Part shown: piece after piece, positions 26,411 to 36,498 of the stretch | How positions within the stretch are numbered: the stretch's first letter is position 1 | How the letters are laid out: each line of letters opens with the position of its first letter | Origin: Streptomyces sp. 2114.4 | GTDB taxonomy: Bacteria; Actinomycetota; Actinomycetes; Streptomycetales; Streptomycetaceae | Length of the DNA: 64,000 bases | Direction of reading: 5' to 3' | NCBI RefSeq assembly: GCF_900187385.1 | Contig: NZ_FYEY01000001.1 | Location: 558,001-622,000 of the forward strand | Notes under the pieces: generated by a model | Database searches by the model: none | The model's input: only the letters and a program-made list of their open reading frames with translations | Told to the model about the DNA's origin: nothing | Translations under genes and position numbers: made by a program

Positions 26411-26823
26411 GGCGGAGCGCGGATCCATTTCCACCGTCCGCCGCCGGTGTCCGTCATGACCGCCTTCCCTCCGTCCGGCCGGGCCTCTCCGGACGGTCTG
26501 GCACGCCCCGGCCGACCGCCGTCACCGGATCGAGCGCCACCCGACTGCGGCAGCCAGCGGGAGCACGGCGGTAATTCGCGCATACCGTGTATATGCCTTG
26601 AAAAGGAATATCTTGACATATACGCCTACGCGTTTTATGCACGATTCATACGGACGACGAGGTACTGGCCGCCTCCATATCAGCAGGTGAGAGGGCGTGC
26701 CGGGGAAGCCGCTGGGCGACCTGGGCGTTCCGGTCCGGCGTCCGCCAGGGGCCTGCGGGCGTCGGGCCCCGGTGCCGGGCGGTCGCCGGCTCCGGGAGTC
26801 GGCCGCAAGACGAGGAGAAGACC
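26411..26823 (+). other. Intergenic region with dnaK promoter
   Basis: There is no gene here. The stretch 26581-26660 is strikingly AT-rich for this genome and contains the candidate promoter listed separately. GTATATG (26589-26595) and CATATAC (26617-26623) form a 7-bp inverted pair around a 21-bp centre. The last 20 bp before the ATG contain AAGACGAGGAGAAG as ribosome binding site. Confidence 0.5.
26614..26642 (+). promoter_or_regulatory. Candidate vegetative-type promoter of dnaK-grpE
   Basis: TTGACA at 26614-26619 is followed after 17 bp by TATGCA, a fair -10. It would give a leader of about 175 bases. I see no clear HAIR (HspR) inverted repeat of the CTTGAGT/ACTCAAG type, so HspR control is not indicated. 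Confidence 0.5.
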
Positions 26824-28721
<1,898 letters not shown>

Positions 28722-28725
<4 letters not shown>

Positions 28726-29369
28726 ACCGTCCGACCCACGTCCGTGACCTCCCTCAGCCGCCGCTGGCTCTCGTGGGGCACCGACAGGAGGAAACCCCCG
28801 GACCGGTCCCGCCCCGCACCACCCAGGCCGGGCAGCAGCCCGCTCAGGACACGGACAGGCCGCCCGGGGACCGCCGGGACCCCGGTCGGCCGTCCCGCCA
28901 GGACGGGGCCGCCGCGCGGCCGGCGTCGCAGGACGCGGCGCTGCGCGCCGAGCTCCAGGAGCGTACGGCCGATCTGCAGCGGCTGAAGGCCGAGTACGAC
29001 AACTACCGCAAGCGGGTCCACCGCGACCGCCTGGCGGTCGGTGAGATCGCCGTGGCCAATGTGCTCAGCCGGCTGCTGCCCGTGCTCGACGCCCTTGCCG
29101 AGGCCGGGGAGCAGGGCGAGGTGACCGGTGGTTTCCAGCGCATCGCCGAGGCGCTGGAAACCGAACTGGGGGCGCTGGGCCTCCAGCCCTTCGGTATGGC
29201 GGGCACCCCCTTCGACCCGCTGATCCACGAGGCTGTCACCTACACCCCTGATGACCGGCTGGAAGAGTCCGTCTGCACCGCGGTCCTCCGCCAGGGCTAC
29301 CGGGTGGGCGACCGCCTGTTGCGTCCCGCGCAGGTGACCGTGGCCGGCAAGCCGCCCGCCGGGGCGTAG
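28722..29369 (+). CDS. grpE: Nucleotide exchange factor GrpE
   Basis: A 215-residue protein. After a disordered, Pro/Gln/Arg-rich N-terminus of about 65 residues comes the GrpE long helix ([20 protein letters not shown]) and the beta domain ([18 protein letters not shown], then [20 protein letters not shown]). It releases ADP from DnaK. The start overlaps the dnaK stop by four bases. A terminator follows 68 bp after its stop, closing the operon. Confidence 0.93.
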
Positions 29370-29437
29370 CACTCTCCGGGCCGGACCACCAGGCCGGACC
29401 ACCGGACCGGCCCACGGGACGGGACCGGACCCGCTCA

Positions 29438-29478
29438 CCGGCCCTTCCGTCGTGACGCCACGACGGAAGGGCCGGTTT
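29438..29478 (+). terminator. Terminator after dnaK-grpE
   Basis: A perfect 17-bp inverted repeat (CCGGCCCTTCCGTCGTG) with a 4-base loop followed by TTT. It separates the chaperone operon from gas vesicle cluster 2. Confidence 0.88.
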
Positions 29479-29839
29479 CCGTCATGCCGTGGCACGGTCC
29501 GTGCCGGGCACCCGCGCCCCTTTTCCTTCCGCATCGGTTCCGCACCGTGGAATTCACGTGGTGAGCCGCCCCGCTCCCCTTTTCCCTCGCAGGCCAGAGC
29601 GGGTGACAGGAACGGGCACCAGGAACCGGATCAGGCATCAGGAAGTTCCGGTCCGGTCGCGTCGGGGTCCGTGGAGTGATCGACGAGTTGACCGACGGGT
29701 CATGCCTTCGCCGGGACGGAATTCCGCCCTCTGTGGGCGGCTGCGCATATGTGCGAGTCACGGGGGCACGCGGTCCTCCATCGCCACAGACATCCACCGT
29801 ACTTCGACAAAAACCCTACGACGCACGACAGGCGGGATC
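29479..29839 (+). other. Promoter region of gas vesicle cluster 2
   Basis: 361 bp without a convincing gene. CGGAATTCCG (about 29718-29727) and GCGCATATGTGC (about 29742-29753) are short near-palindromes. I cannot define -10/-35 elements with confidence. Confidence 0.35.
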
Positions 29840-30181
29840 ATGGCGACCGAGGAAAACACGGACCGCAAAGAAACGGGCCGCAAGGAAACGGACCGCAAGG
29901 AAGAAGCACACCACGGCGGACCTGACCGGATCGCCGCCCCCACAGCAATGCGCCACGCTGCGGGGCAACTTGCCCAGATGCTGCAATGCGAGCCCGCCTC
30001 GGTGTCGGCGCTCAAGGCCACCGATGACGGCTGGTCGGCGGATGTGGAAGTGGTGGAGATCGAAAGGGTTCCGGACACCGCGAGCGTCATGGCTTCCTAC
30101 CGCGTTCATCTCGACGCACAGGGCCAACTCCTGGGATACGAGCGCACTCGCCGCTATGGGCGCGGCCAGATCGACCGATGA
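29840..30181 (+). CDS. gvpO: Gas vesicle protein GvpO (cluster 2)
   Basis: A 113-residue GvpO protein. The conserved half is ALKATDDGWSADVEVVEIER, then VPDTASVMASYRVHLDAQGQ and GYERTRRYGRG. The N-terminal 35 residues are a charged RKETDRKE-type repeat. The ATG at 29840 has a weak GGCGGG site. It is the first gene of the plus-strand cluster and matches the organisation of cluster 1. Confidence 0.92.
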   Translation: MATEENTDRKETGRKETDRKEEAHHGGPDRIAAPTAMRHAAGQLAQMLQCEPASVSALKATDDGWSADVEVVEIERVPDTASVMASYRVHLDAQGQLLGYERTRRYGRGQIDR

Positions 30182-30257
30182 TGCGGCCACCGCTCGGCCC
30201 GGCCACGACGTGACGGCCCCATGACCCACTCCAGTCAACTGGAAGGGACGATCGACC

Positions 30258-30710
30258 GTGACAGCCATTCAGCAATCCCACGCACCGACCAGCAGCGGCG
30301 GCAGCGGTTCGGGAAATCTCTACGACGTCCTTGAGCTGATTCTCGACCGGGGACTTGTGATTGACGCCTTTGTGCGGGTCTCCCTCGTCGGCATCGAAAT
30401 TCTCAAGATTGACGTACGCGTCGTCGTCGCAAGCGTGGACACGTATCTGCGCTTTGCCGAGGCGTGCAACCGTCTGGACCTGGAATCGGGCCGCAAGGCA
30501 CCGAGCCAGCTCACCGACCTGGTCGGTGAGGCAACCGAGAGCGGCGCCAAAGGAAAGTCGAAGGGCGCACTGACCGGCGCCGTTGAGGCATTCACCGAGT
30601 CCCTGCACAAGGGCCAGGAGGGATCCGAGGAGGAGGCCGCGGAAGAGCGTCCGGCGCGTAAATCCACCGGCTCCACCAGCCGTCGCACGGCCCGCCGTCG
30701 GGAGGACTGA
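30258..30710 (+). CDS. gvpA: Major gas vesicle shell protein GvpA (cluster 2), with long charged tail
   Basis: A 150-residue protein; residues 20-77 are the shell fold ([56 protein letters not shown]), nearly identical to GvpA of cluster 1. The tail of about 70 residues differs in sequence but repeats the scheme acidic block ([10 protein letters not shown], 121-130) followed by a Ser/Arg-rich basic end ([11 protein letters not shown]). GTG start behind GGAAGGG. Confidence 0.94.
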   Translation: MTAIQQSHAPTSSGGSGSGNLYDVLELILDRGLVIDAFVRVSLVGIEILKIDVRVVVASVDTYLRFAEACNRLDLESGRKAPSQLTDLVGEATESGAKGKSKGALTGAVEAFTESLHKGQEGSEEEAAEERPARKSTGSTSRRTARRRED

Positions 30711-30712
30711 CC

Positions 30713-31426
30713 ATGGCGACCTACCTCTACGCCGTCACCGGCGCGGAGCACCCCCTGCAGCTGTCCGGCGTCACCGGTGTCGGTGACCCGGCGGCACAGC
30801 TGCGCACCGTCAAGACGAAGGATCTGTGCGCGGTGGTCAGCGACGCACCGGACGGGCTGCGGGCCAAGCGCCGCGATGTGGCGGCCCACCAGAGCGTCCA
30901 GGAACGGCTGCTTGCCGATGGTGCCGTCCTCCCGATGCGCTTCGGGCTGGTCGGCCCCGACGACGCGCAGGTGATCTCCGCCCTGGAGGAACACCGCGAC
31001 ACCTACACCCAGCGCCTCAAGGAGATCGACGGCTGCCGCGAGTACCACCTCAAGGTCGCACGCGACGAGGACGACCTGCTGCGGGAGATAGTGCGGGAGT
31101 CCGCCGAGGTGCAGCAGCTCAACGACCGTACCCGGCAGAATCCGGACGCCTACGACGCCAAGGTGGCCCTGGGCGAGCTGATTTCGCAGGAGGTCGAGGC
31201 CCGCCACGACCGCGCCCGTACGGACATCGTGGCCCGGCTCGCTCCGGCTGCGGTGCGCACCGCGAACGTCGAACCGACGAAGCGCCACTTCCTCAATGTG
31301 TCGTTCCTCGTCGAACAGGAGAAGGCAGCGGCGTTCTCCGAGGCGGTCCACACGGAAGCCGGACAGCGCGGAGACGCCTACGCCTTCAGTCTGCACGGCC
31401 CGCTGCCGCCGTACAGCTTCGTCTGA
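30713..31426 (+). CDS. gvpF: Gas vesicle protein GvpF (cluster 2)
   Basis: A 237-residue GvpL/GvpF protein starting MATYLYAVTGAE, with VLPMRFGLVGPDDA at about residue 73 and the C-terminal LHGPLPPYSFV. The ATG lies two bases after the gvpA stop. It is 15 residues shorter than its cluster 1 paralogue (2459-3217). Confidence 0.94.
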   Translation: MATYLYAVTGAEHPLQLSGVTGVGDPAAQLRTVKTKDLCAVVSDAPDGLRAKRRDVAAHQSVQERLLADGAVLPMRFGLVGPDDAQVISALEEHRDTYTQRLKEIDGCREYHLKVARDEDDLLREIVRESAEVQQLNDRTRQNPDAYDAKVALGELISQEVEARHDRARTDIVARLAPAAVRTANVEPTKRHFLNVSFLVEQEKAAAFSEAVHTEAGQRGDAYAFSLHGPLPPYSFV

Positions 31427-31446
31427 CGGGCGGGCGGAGATCCGTC

Positions 31447-31704
31447 ATGGGCCTCATCACGCAGATCCTGACGCTGCCGGCCGCCCCGGTGCGGGGCACG
31501 GTCTGGGTCCTGGACCAAGTGCTGCTCACCGCGGAGCGCGAGTACTACGACCCGGAGCCGGTACGGGAGGAACTGGCCGTGCTGGAGCAGCAGTTGCTGG
31601 ACGGAAGCATCACGAGCGAGGAGTTCGACTCCCGCGAGGACGAGCTCTTGGACCGGCTGGAGTGGCTGGAGGCCAACCAGCAACGACTACGTACCGACTC
31701 CTGA
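31447..31704 (+). CDS. gvpG: Gas vesicle protein GvpG (cluster 2)
   Basis: An 85-residue protein with the conserved MGLITQILTLPAAPVRGTVW start and a helical, acidic C-terminal half. Start at ATG 31447, 20 bp after the gvpF stop behind GGCGGAGA. Confidence 0.92.
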   Translation: MGLITQILTLPAAPVRGTVWVLDQVLLTAEREYYDPEPVREELAVLEQQLLDGSITSEEFDSREDELLDRLEWLEANQQRLRTDS

Positions 31705-31731
31705 TCACGGGGAGAACGAGGTGTACGAGAG

Positions 31732-32385
31732 ATGATGAGCAACGCCAAGATAGGTGTGGCCCTCGTAGGGGGCTACCTGCTGGGGCGCACGAAGAAAGCC
31801 AAGATGGCCATCGGCCTGGGCATGTTCCTGGCCGGCAGAAAACTGAATCTGGACCCGCGCCAACTGGGCGCCTTGGTGGCCAACTCGCCGGTCCTCGGTC
31901 CCCTCAACGACCAGGTGCGCAAGGAACTGGTGGACGCCACGAAGTCAGCCGCCGGCGCCGCGCTCAACCAGCGGATGAACGGTCTAGCCGACTCCCTGCA
32001 CGAGCGGACCCTGGCCCTCAACGAGGGCGGGGCGGACGGTACCGGGCGCGCGGCGGACGAGGCGGATCCGGAGCCCGAAGACGAGCCGCGGGACGAGCCG
32101 CGGGACGAGGCACGGAAGCCGGCCGCGAAGTCGGCCAAGAAGACGGCCACCACATCGGCCACGAAATCGGCATCGGCCGGGAAGCCGACCGCCACCGACC
32201 GTTCCTCCAAGGCACGGCGCTCGGCGTCGGGCGCGGCCAAGACTTCGTCAAAGGCCGCATCCTCCCGCGGACGCACCTCCACCGCCCCGGGGCGGAAGGC
32301 CGCCTCCGGTGCCCGTAACAAGGCCTCGAACAAGGCTTCCGGCGCGGCGCGCACGGCTGCCGGCCGTGGGGGCAGCAATGGCTGA
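31732..32385 (+). CDS. gvpY: GvpY: membrane-like head with long basic Ala/Lys-rich tail
   Basis: A 217-residue protein that occupies the position called gvpY in Streptomyces clusters. Residues 7-36 are hydrophobic with Gly and Lys (VALVGGYLLGRTKKAKMAIG). A short acidic linker (about 107-125) follows, and residues 128-217 are an Ala/Lys/Ser/Thr/Arg-rich tail like histone H1 tails. The biochemical role is unknown. The end overlaps the start of gvpZ by 8 bp. The opposite charge of the GvpZ tail suggests that the two act together. Confidence 0.85.
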   Translation: MMSNAKIGVALVGGYLLGRTKKAKMAIGLGMFLAGRKLNLDPRQLGALVANSPVLGPLNDQVRKELVDATKSAAGAALNQRMNGLADSLHERTLALNEGGADGTGRAADEADPEPEDEPRDEPRDEARKPAAKSAKKTATTSATKSASAGKPTATDRSSKARRSASGAAKTSSKAASSRGRTSTAPGRKAASGARNKASNKASGAARTAAGRGGSNG

Positions 32386-33622
32386 GTCGACCTTCAGCAA
32401 GATCAAGGACGAGGTGACCAAGAGCCCGGCGGCCGACCAGCTCAAGGAGGAGCTGCAGCACTACCTCCAGGCACGGGCGGAACACGCCGTCACCAGCCTC
32501 GGCCACAAGCTGGGCGAGAGCGTCGGCAAGCTCGCCGAACCCGGCCAGGGCGCCGGTGGTCTGGTGAGCGGTCTGGCGAAGGGCGGCAAGGCTCTCGGCG
32601 AGGGCAAGCCGCCGCAGCAGGCAGCGCTGACCGCGGGCGCCTCGCACCTCAAGGACACCGTCAAGGACAAGGTGAAGAGCCTGTTCGGCAAGGGCCGCAA
32701 GGGCGGTGGCGGCAAGTCCAAGAGCGTGACGATCGTCGAGGACATCGATGTGGGTGTTCCCGTACGCGAGGCGTATGACCAATGGACGCAGTTCCAGGAG
32801 TTCAGCACCTTCGCCAAGGGCGTCGTCAGTGTCGACAAAGCCGATGACACCAGCAGCAACTGGAAGGTGAAGGTCGCCAAGTCGACCCGCAGTTGGCGGG
32901 CCAATGTCACCCAGCAGGTGCCCGACGAGCGGATCAGCTGGACCACCGAAGGCGCGAAGGGCACGGTCAAGGGTGTGGTGACGTTCCACCGCCTCACCGA
33001 CAACCTGACCCGGGTGCTGCTGGTTCTCGAATACTTTCCCAAGGGGCTGTTCGAGAAGACCGGCAATATCTGGCGCGCCCAGGGCCGCCGGGCCCGGCTG
33101 GACCTCAAGCTCTACCGCAAATTCATCATGCTGCGCGGCGAGGCCACGGACGGCTGGCGCGGTGAGATCCAGGACGGCGAGGTCGTGGTCGAGCACGATG
33201 ACGCCGTCGCGGCGGAGGAGGACCGGGAGGACACCGAACGCGGCTCCGACGAGGTGCGGCCCGGAGACGACGAGGCCGACGAGTCCGACGAGGCCGATGA
33301 GACCGATGCCGACGCTGAGGACGAAGACGAGGAAGAGGACGAGGAAGACGAGGACGAGGAAGACGAGGGCGAGGGAGACCCGGAGGACGCCTGGGACGCC
33401 GAGGAGGAGGGCGTGGACGACCCCGACGGTCTCGCGGAGGAAGCCGAAGGCGAAGTCGGCGACGAAGACGACGAAGACGACCTCGAAGAGCCCGTAGACG
33501 AGCACGATCACCGCGGGGAACCCCTCCACGAGGACGACGCCCCGGCGGACGATCGGGAACCGTACGACGAGGACGAGCCGTCGGCACCCCGCCGGGGCCG
33601 CCGTGCCGCCGTTGCCCGCTGA
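32378..33622 (+). CDS. gvpZ: GvpZ: SRPBCC (START-like) domain with long acidic tail
   Basis: A 414-residue protein at the position called gvpZ. Residues 1-110 are a helical, Gly/Lys-rich region. Residues 116-262 form a polyketide cyclase/SRPBCC-type domain (VTIVEDIDVGVPVREAYDQW at the start, then FPKGLFEKTGNIWRAQGRRA). From about 272 to 405 the tail is almost entirely Glu and Asp. Domains of this fold bind hydrophobic ligands. The ATG at 32378 overlaps the end of gvpY. Cluster 1 has neither gvpY nor gvpZ. Confidence 0.88.
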   Translation: MAESTFSKIKDEVTKSPAADQLKEELQHYLQARAEHAVTSLGHKLGESVGKLAEPGQGAGGLVSGLAKGGKALGEGKPPQQAALTAGASHLKDTVKDKVKSLFGKGRKGGGGKSKSVTIVEDIDVGVPVREAYDQWTQFQEFSTFAKGVVSVDKADDTSSNWKVKVAKSTRSWRANVTQQVPDERISWTTEGAKGTVKGVVTFHRLTDNLTRVLLVLEYFPKGLFEKTGNIWRAQGRRARLDLKLYRKFIMLRGEATDGWRGEIQDGEVVVEHDDAVAAEEDREDTERGSDEVRPGDDEADESDEADETDADAEDEDEEEDEEDEDEEDEGEGDPEDAWDAEEEGVDDPDGLAEEAEGEVGDEDDEDDLEEPVDEHDHRGEPLHEDDAPADDREPYDEDEPSAPRRGRRAAVAR

Positions 33623-33670
33623 CCCGTCCCGACCGCGACCACGACCGCGACCGCACAGACGAGGCTGATC

Positions 33671-34102
33671 ATGTCCGATTCACTGGCCGGCCGTATGGGG
33701 CCTTCCTCCGGGCCGTCCCCGTACGGCCGGCAGGGGTCGTCCGCCAACCTGGCCGACATCCTGGAGCGCGTCCTCGACAAGGGCGTCGTCATCGCGGGCG
33801 ACATCCAGATCAACCTGCTCGACATCGAGCTGCTGACCATCAAGCTCCGGCTGCTGGTCGCTTCCGTCGACAAGGCCAAGGAAATGGGCATCGACTGGTG
33901 GGAACACGACCCCTCCCTGTCGTCCCGCGCCCGCGCACCGCAGCAGGTTCCCGAGGGGCGCCCGCCGGCCGTCGCCGGTGACTCGCTGGCCGAGGAGAAC
34001 CAGCAACTGCGCGCCGAACTCGCCGAACTGCGCGCGGCCGTCGGCTCCTCCGGGGGCCAGGTCCCCGGCGCGCACCAGGCAGACCGCAAGGAGGAGCAGT
34101 GA
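33671..34102 (+). CDS. gvpJ: Gas vesicle protein GvpJ (cluster 2)
   Basis: A 143-residue protein with the GvpJ core at residues 27-77 (LADILERVLDKGVVIAGDIQ, NLLDIELLTIKLRLLVASVD, GIDWWE). A coiled-coil-like stretch AEENQQLRAELAELRAAV follows at about 107-124. GTGA overlap with gvpL. Confidence 0.94.
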   Translation: MSDSLAGRMGPSSGPSPYGRQGSSANLADILERVLDKGVVIAGDIQINLLDIELLTIKLRLLVASVDKAKEMGIDWWEHDPSLSSRARAPQQVPEGRPPAVAGDSLAEENQQLRAELAELRAAVGSSGGQVPGAHQADRKEEQ

Positions 34103-35049
34103 ACCACCCCACGCAAGGAGCCGAGGAGACCGCCGCCTCGCCACTCCCTCACGAGCGGCCCACTGATCGGCCGGCTTATCGGCCTGCCGATCAGCCCGCC
34201 GATCAACCCACCGACCGGCCCGCTGATCAGCAAGAATCCGACCGCTCCCGGATGTCGTACGTCTACGCCATCGGCCGCGTCGGCACCGCCCTCGAAGTCT
34301 CGGCTCCTGGGCTGACCGGACTGCGGGACGGCCCCCTGCGAACGGTCACCGCCGGCCGCCTGACCGCCCTCGTCTCCTCCGTCCCGGCCGACGCCTTCAG
34401 CACGGAGGGCATGAAGGCGCAGCTGGAGGACCTGACGCAGCTGGAGAGGATCGCGCGGACACACCACGCCGTCGTCGAGGCCGCCTGGGCCGGCACCATG
34501 GTGCTGCCCATGCGCCTGGCCACGGTGTATCTGGACGATGCCAGGGTGCGGGCGATGCTGGACGAGCGCGGCGCCGAGTTCGACGCGCTGCTCGCCCGCC
34601 TCGAAGGCCATGCAGAGGTGGGGGTGAAGGTGTACGCGGACGCACGCGCAGCGGCCGCGGCCAAAGCTCCCGCGCCGCCCGACAGCATGGCCCCCGCTGC
34701 GTCCGCGGTCAGCCCCGGCCGGGCGTATTTGCAGCAGCGGCGGGCCCAGCAGCGCACGCATCGTGATGCCTACCGCGCGGCGGGAGCCGTCGCCGCCGAC
34801 GTGCGGGTCCGGGTGGCCGACATGGCTCGGGACATGGTCGCGCACCGGCCGCAGCAGGGTGAACTGGCGGCCGGTGCGGGCGAGAACATCGCCAACGAGG
34901 CCTACCTGGTCCCCACGGACCGCATCGGGGAATTCCACCGGGCTTTGAAGGGTCTGGCCGATGGCGTCCCCGGCGTACGCGTCGAGATCACCGGTCCGTG
35001 GGCCCCGTACTCCTTCGCGACACCGCCCGCGGAAAGCGCACATCCATGA
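34099..35049 (+). CDS. gvpL: Gas vesicle protein GvpL (cluster 2)
   Basis: A 316-residue GvpL/GvpF protein. The core starts at residue 52 (MSYVYAIGRVGTALE) and ends ITGPWAPYSF. It also has VLPMRLATVYLDDARVRAM and AEVGVKVYADARAA. The N-terminal 50 residues are low-complexity (repeats of RPAD/QPAD type). I chose the GTG at 34099 because it overlaps the gvpJ stop and has AAGGAGG upstream; the internal ATG at 34252 has no ribosome binding site. Confidence 0.9.
   Translation: MNHPTQGAEETAASPLPHERPTDRPAYRPADQPADQPTDRPADQQESDRSRMSYVYAIGRVGTALEVSAPGLTGLRDGPLRTVTAGRLTALVSSVPADAFSTEGMKAQLEDLTQLERIARTHHAVVEAAWAGTMVLPMRLATVYLDDARVRAMLDERGAEFDALLARLEGHAEVGVKVYADARAAAAAKAPAPPDSMAPAASAVSPGRAYLQQRRAQQRTHRDAYRAAGAVAADVRVRVADMARDMVAHRPQQGELAAGAGENIANEAYLVPTDRIGEFHRALKGLADGVPGVRVEITGPWAPYSFATPPAESAHP
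34150..34235 (+). repeat. Tandem GATCGGCC-type repeat inside gvpL (cluster 2)
   Basis: Imperfect units of about 12 bp (GATCGGCC/CCGATCAGCC variants) encode the RPAYRPADQPADQPTDRPAD stretch before the GvpL core. Confidence 0.6.
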
Positions 35050-35303
35050 AGGGAACCGACCTTCATGAAGCCGCATTCACCGATGCCTCGCACATGACTT
35101 CCTCCCATGTGACGGACCACTCCGAGGAGGAATCTCTTGCCGGGCGGCAGATCGCTCTGATCGATCTCCTGGACCGTCTCCTGAACGGCGGTGCGGTCCT
35201 TACCGGAGATGTGGTGCTGTCCATTGCCGATGTGGATCTGGTCCATGTCAGCCTGCGAGCGGTGATTCGTTCGATCACGCCCGACAGTCCGGCACCGTGG
35301 TGA
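35046..35303 (+). CDS. gvpS: Gas vesicle protein GvpS (cluster 2)
   Basis: An 85-residue GvpA-like protein. The core is IALIDLLDRLLNGGAVLTGD followed by SIADVDLVHVSLRAVIRSI. The ATG at 35046 overlaps the gvpL stop (ATGA). An upstream in-frame start exists but lies inside gvpL. Confidence 0.9.
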   Translation: MKGTDLHEAAFTDASHMTSSHVTDHSEEESLAGRQIALIDLLDRLLNGGAVLTGDVVLSIADVDLVHVSLRAVIRSITPDSPAPW

Positions 35304-35438
35304 AGATCCGCGGCGCCGAAGACCCTACGAAGAAGACTCCAAGATGAAGACTCCATGAACCCGCTTGCCAGGCCCATCAGTTCGGCTCCCGCACCGCCCC
35401 CAGGAGAAATTGCCATGTGACGGAGGGATACGTACACC

Positions 35439-35855
35439 ATGACGGATGAACCGGTTGATCCGGCCACGCCCGTGAAGCCCGCCTTCGCGGAGGTGGCGCA
35501 GGCGGCGGCACGGGCGTTCGACCTGGTGCCGGCCGGGCCCGGGGAGCACCGCCAGGGGCAGGACAGCGGCATCGCCCAGCGGCTGAAGACCGACCCGGAG
35601 ACGGTCGAACGGGACCTCATCAAATTGGTGCTGACCATCGTGGAGCTCTTGCGGCAGCTCATGGAACGCACCGCACTTCACCGTGTCGACCAAGGCGATC
35701 TGAGCGAGGAGCAGGAAGAGAAAGTCGGGATGACGCTCATGATTCTCCAGGACCGTATGACGGAACTCTGTGCGCGCTACGGCCTGACGATGGCCGACCT
35801 CAATCTCGACCTCGGCCCCCTGGGGTCTCTGCTGCCTCCTCACGACGCCGCCTGA
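35439..35855 (+). CDS. gvpK: Gas vesicle protein GvpK (cluster 2)
   Basis: A 138-residue GvpK. The core LVLTIVELLRQLMERTALHR and the end MADLNLDLGPLGSLLPP match the family. It has a 40-residue N-terminal extension compared with GvpK of cluster 1. It is separated from gvpS by 135 bp, unlike in cluster 1 where the two genes overlap. It is the last gvp gene. Confidence 0.92.
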   Translation: MTDEPVDPATPVKPAFAEVAQAAARAFDLVPAGPGEHRQGQDSGIAQRLKTDPETVERDLIKLVLTIVELLRQLMERTALHRVDQGDLSEEQEEKVGMTLMILQDRMTELCARYGLTMADLNLDLGPLGSLLPPHDAA

Positions 35856-36068
35856 TGTCACCTGATGCCGCCCGGCGTAGCCTGAACGATTTCGTCGACA
35901 TCACCGAATCCCTGAGTCCGCCTGCTCTCACACGTATCACGCCATGTTTCCACGCGCTGTGAGCGGCAAGACGGGAGGAAAGGGCCGCAGAGCGCACCAG
36001 ATTTCCTCTCGTTCCCGTGGTTTCTCCCTCAGCGCTCTCGCGGCTTACCGAAACGGAGGTGCAGGGAA

Positions 36069-36239
36069 ATGGTTCCGCTGCTTCTGGTTCTGCTGCTCGC
36101 ATTGCTTCTCTTCGGCGCGGGATTCGCGTTGAAGGCACTGTGGATCGTCGCCGTGGTCGTGCTGGCGTTCTGGCTGCTCGGGTTCCTGATGCGGTCGGCC
36201 GACGCCGGTGGCCGGCGCGGCCGCTGGTACCGCTGGTAG
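36069..36239 (+). CDS. Small hydrophobic membrane protein
   Basis: A 56-residue protein with a good ribosome binding site (GGAGGTGCAGGGA) before the ATG. Residues 2-40 are two closely spaced hydrophobic segments (PLLLVLLLALLLFGAGFALK, then VVVLAFWLLGFLM), ending in a basic GGRRGRWYRW tail. Similar tiny proteins are common and uncharacterised in Streptomyces. Followed by a strong hairpin. It may be a stress-linked membrane protein, but that is a guess. Confidence 0.75.
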   Translation: MVPLLLVLLLALLLFGAGFALKALWIVAVVVLAFWLLGFLMRSADAGGRRGRWYRW

Positions 36240-36293
36240 AACGGGGGAGCCGGCACCGCCGGCAGACCCGGGCCCCACGCCCCCAACATCCCT

Positions 36294-36327
36294 CCCCGGC
36301 GGGCCGATCCCCTTCGGCCCGCCGGGG
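36294..36327 (+). terminator. Terminator after the small hydrophobic gene
   Basis: A perfect 14-bp inverted repeat (CCCCGGCGGGCCGA) with a 6-base loop, 54 bp after the stop codon. Confidence 0.82.
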
Positions 36328-36337
36328 AACGGTATTT

Positions 36338-36377
36338 CCTGACGGCCTTTGCAATTGCCTGACGACCATTGCAACTG
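36338..36377 (+). repeat. Tandem 20-bp direct repeat upstream of the cholesterol oxidase gene
   Basis: Two abutting 20-bp units, CCTGACGGCCTTTGCAATTG and CCTGACGACCATTGCAACTG, differ at three positions. The spacing is two helical turns, as expected for side-by-side regulator sites, and they lie 122 bp before the start codon. Confidence 0.6.
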
Positions 36378-36498
36378 ATGGCCCGTCACCTTACTCTTCC
36401 GGCACATCCCCACCGCACCGGGGCGCTCGTACGGTCTCACCCCTACGATCCGTGCGCGGTGCAGCGGGGCCGGCGCGCCGCGCGCCGGAGGGACAGCC

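Noticed and set aside
26411..26823. HspR (HAIR) operator upstream of dnaK
   Set aside because: No CTTGAGT-N7-ACTCAAG-like element is present; the CTTGA copies there are direct, not inverted.
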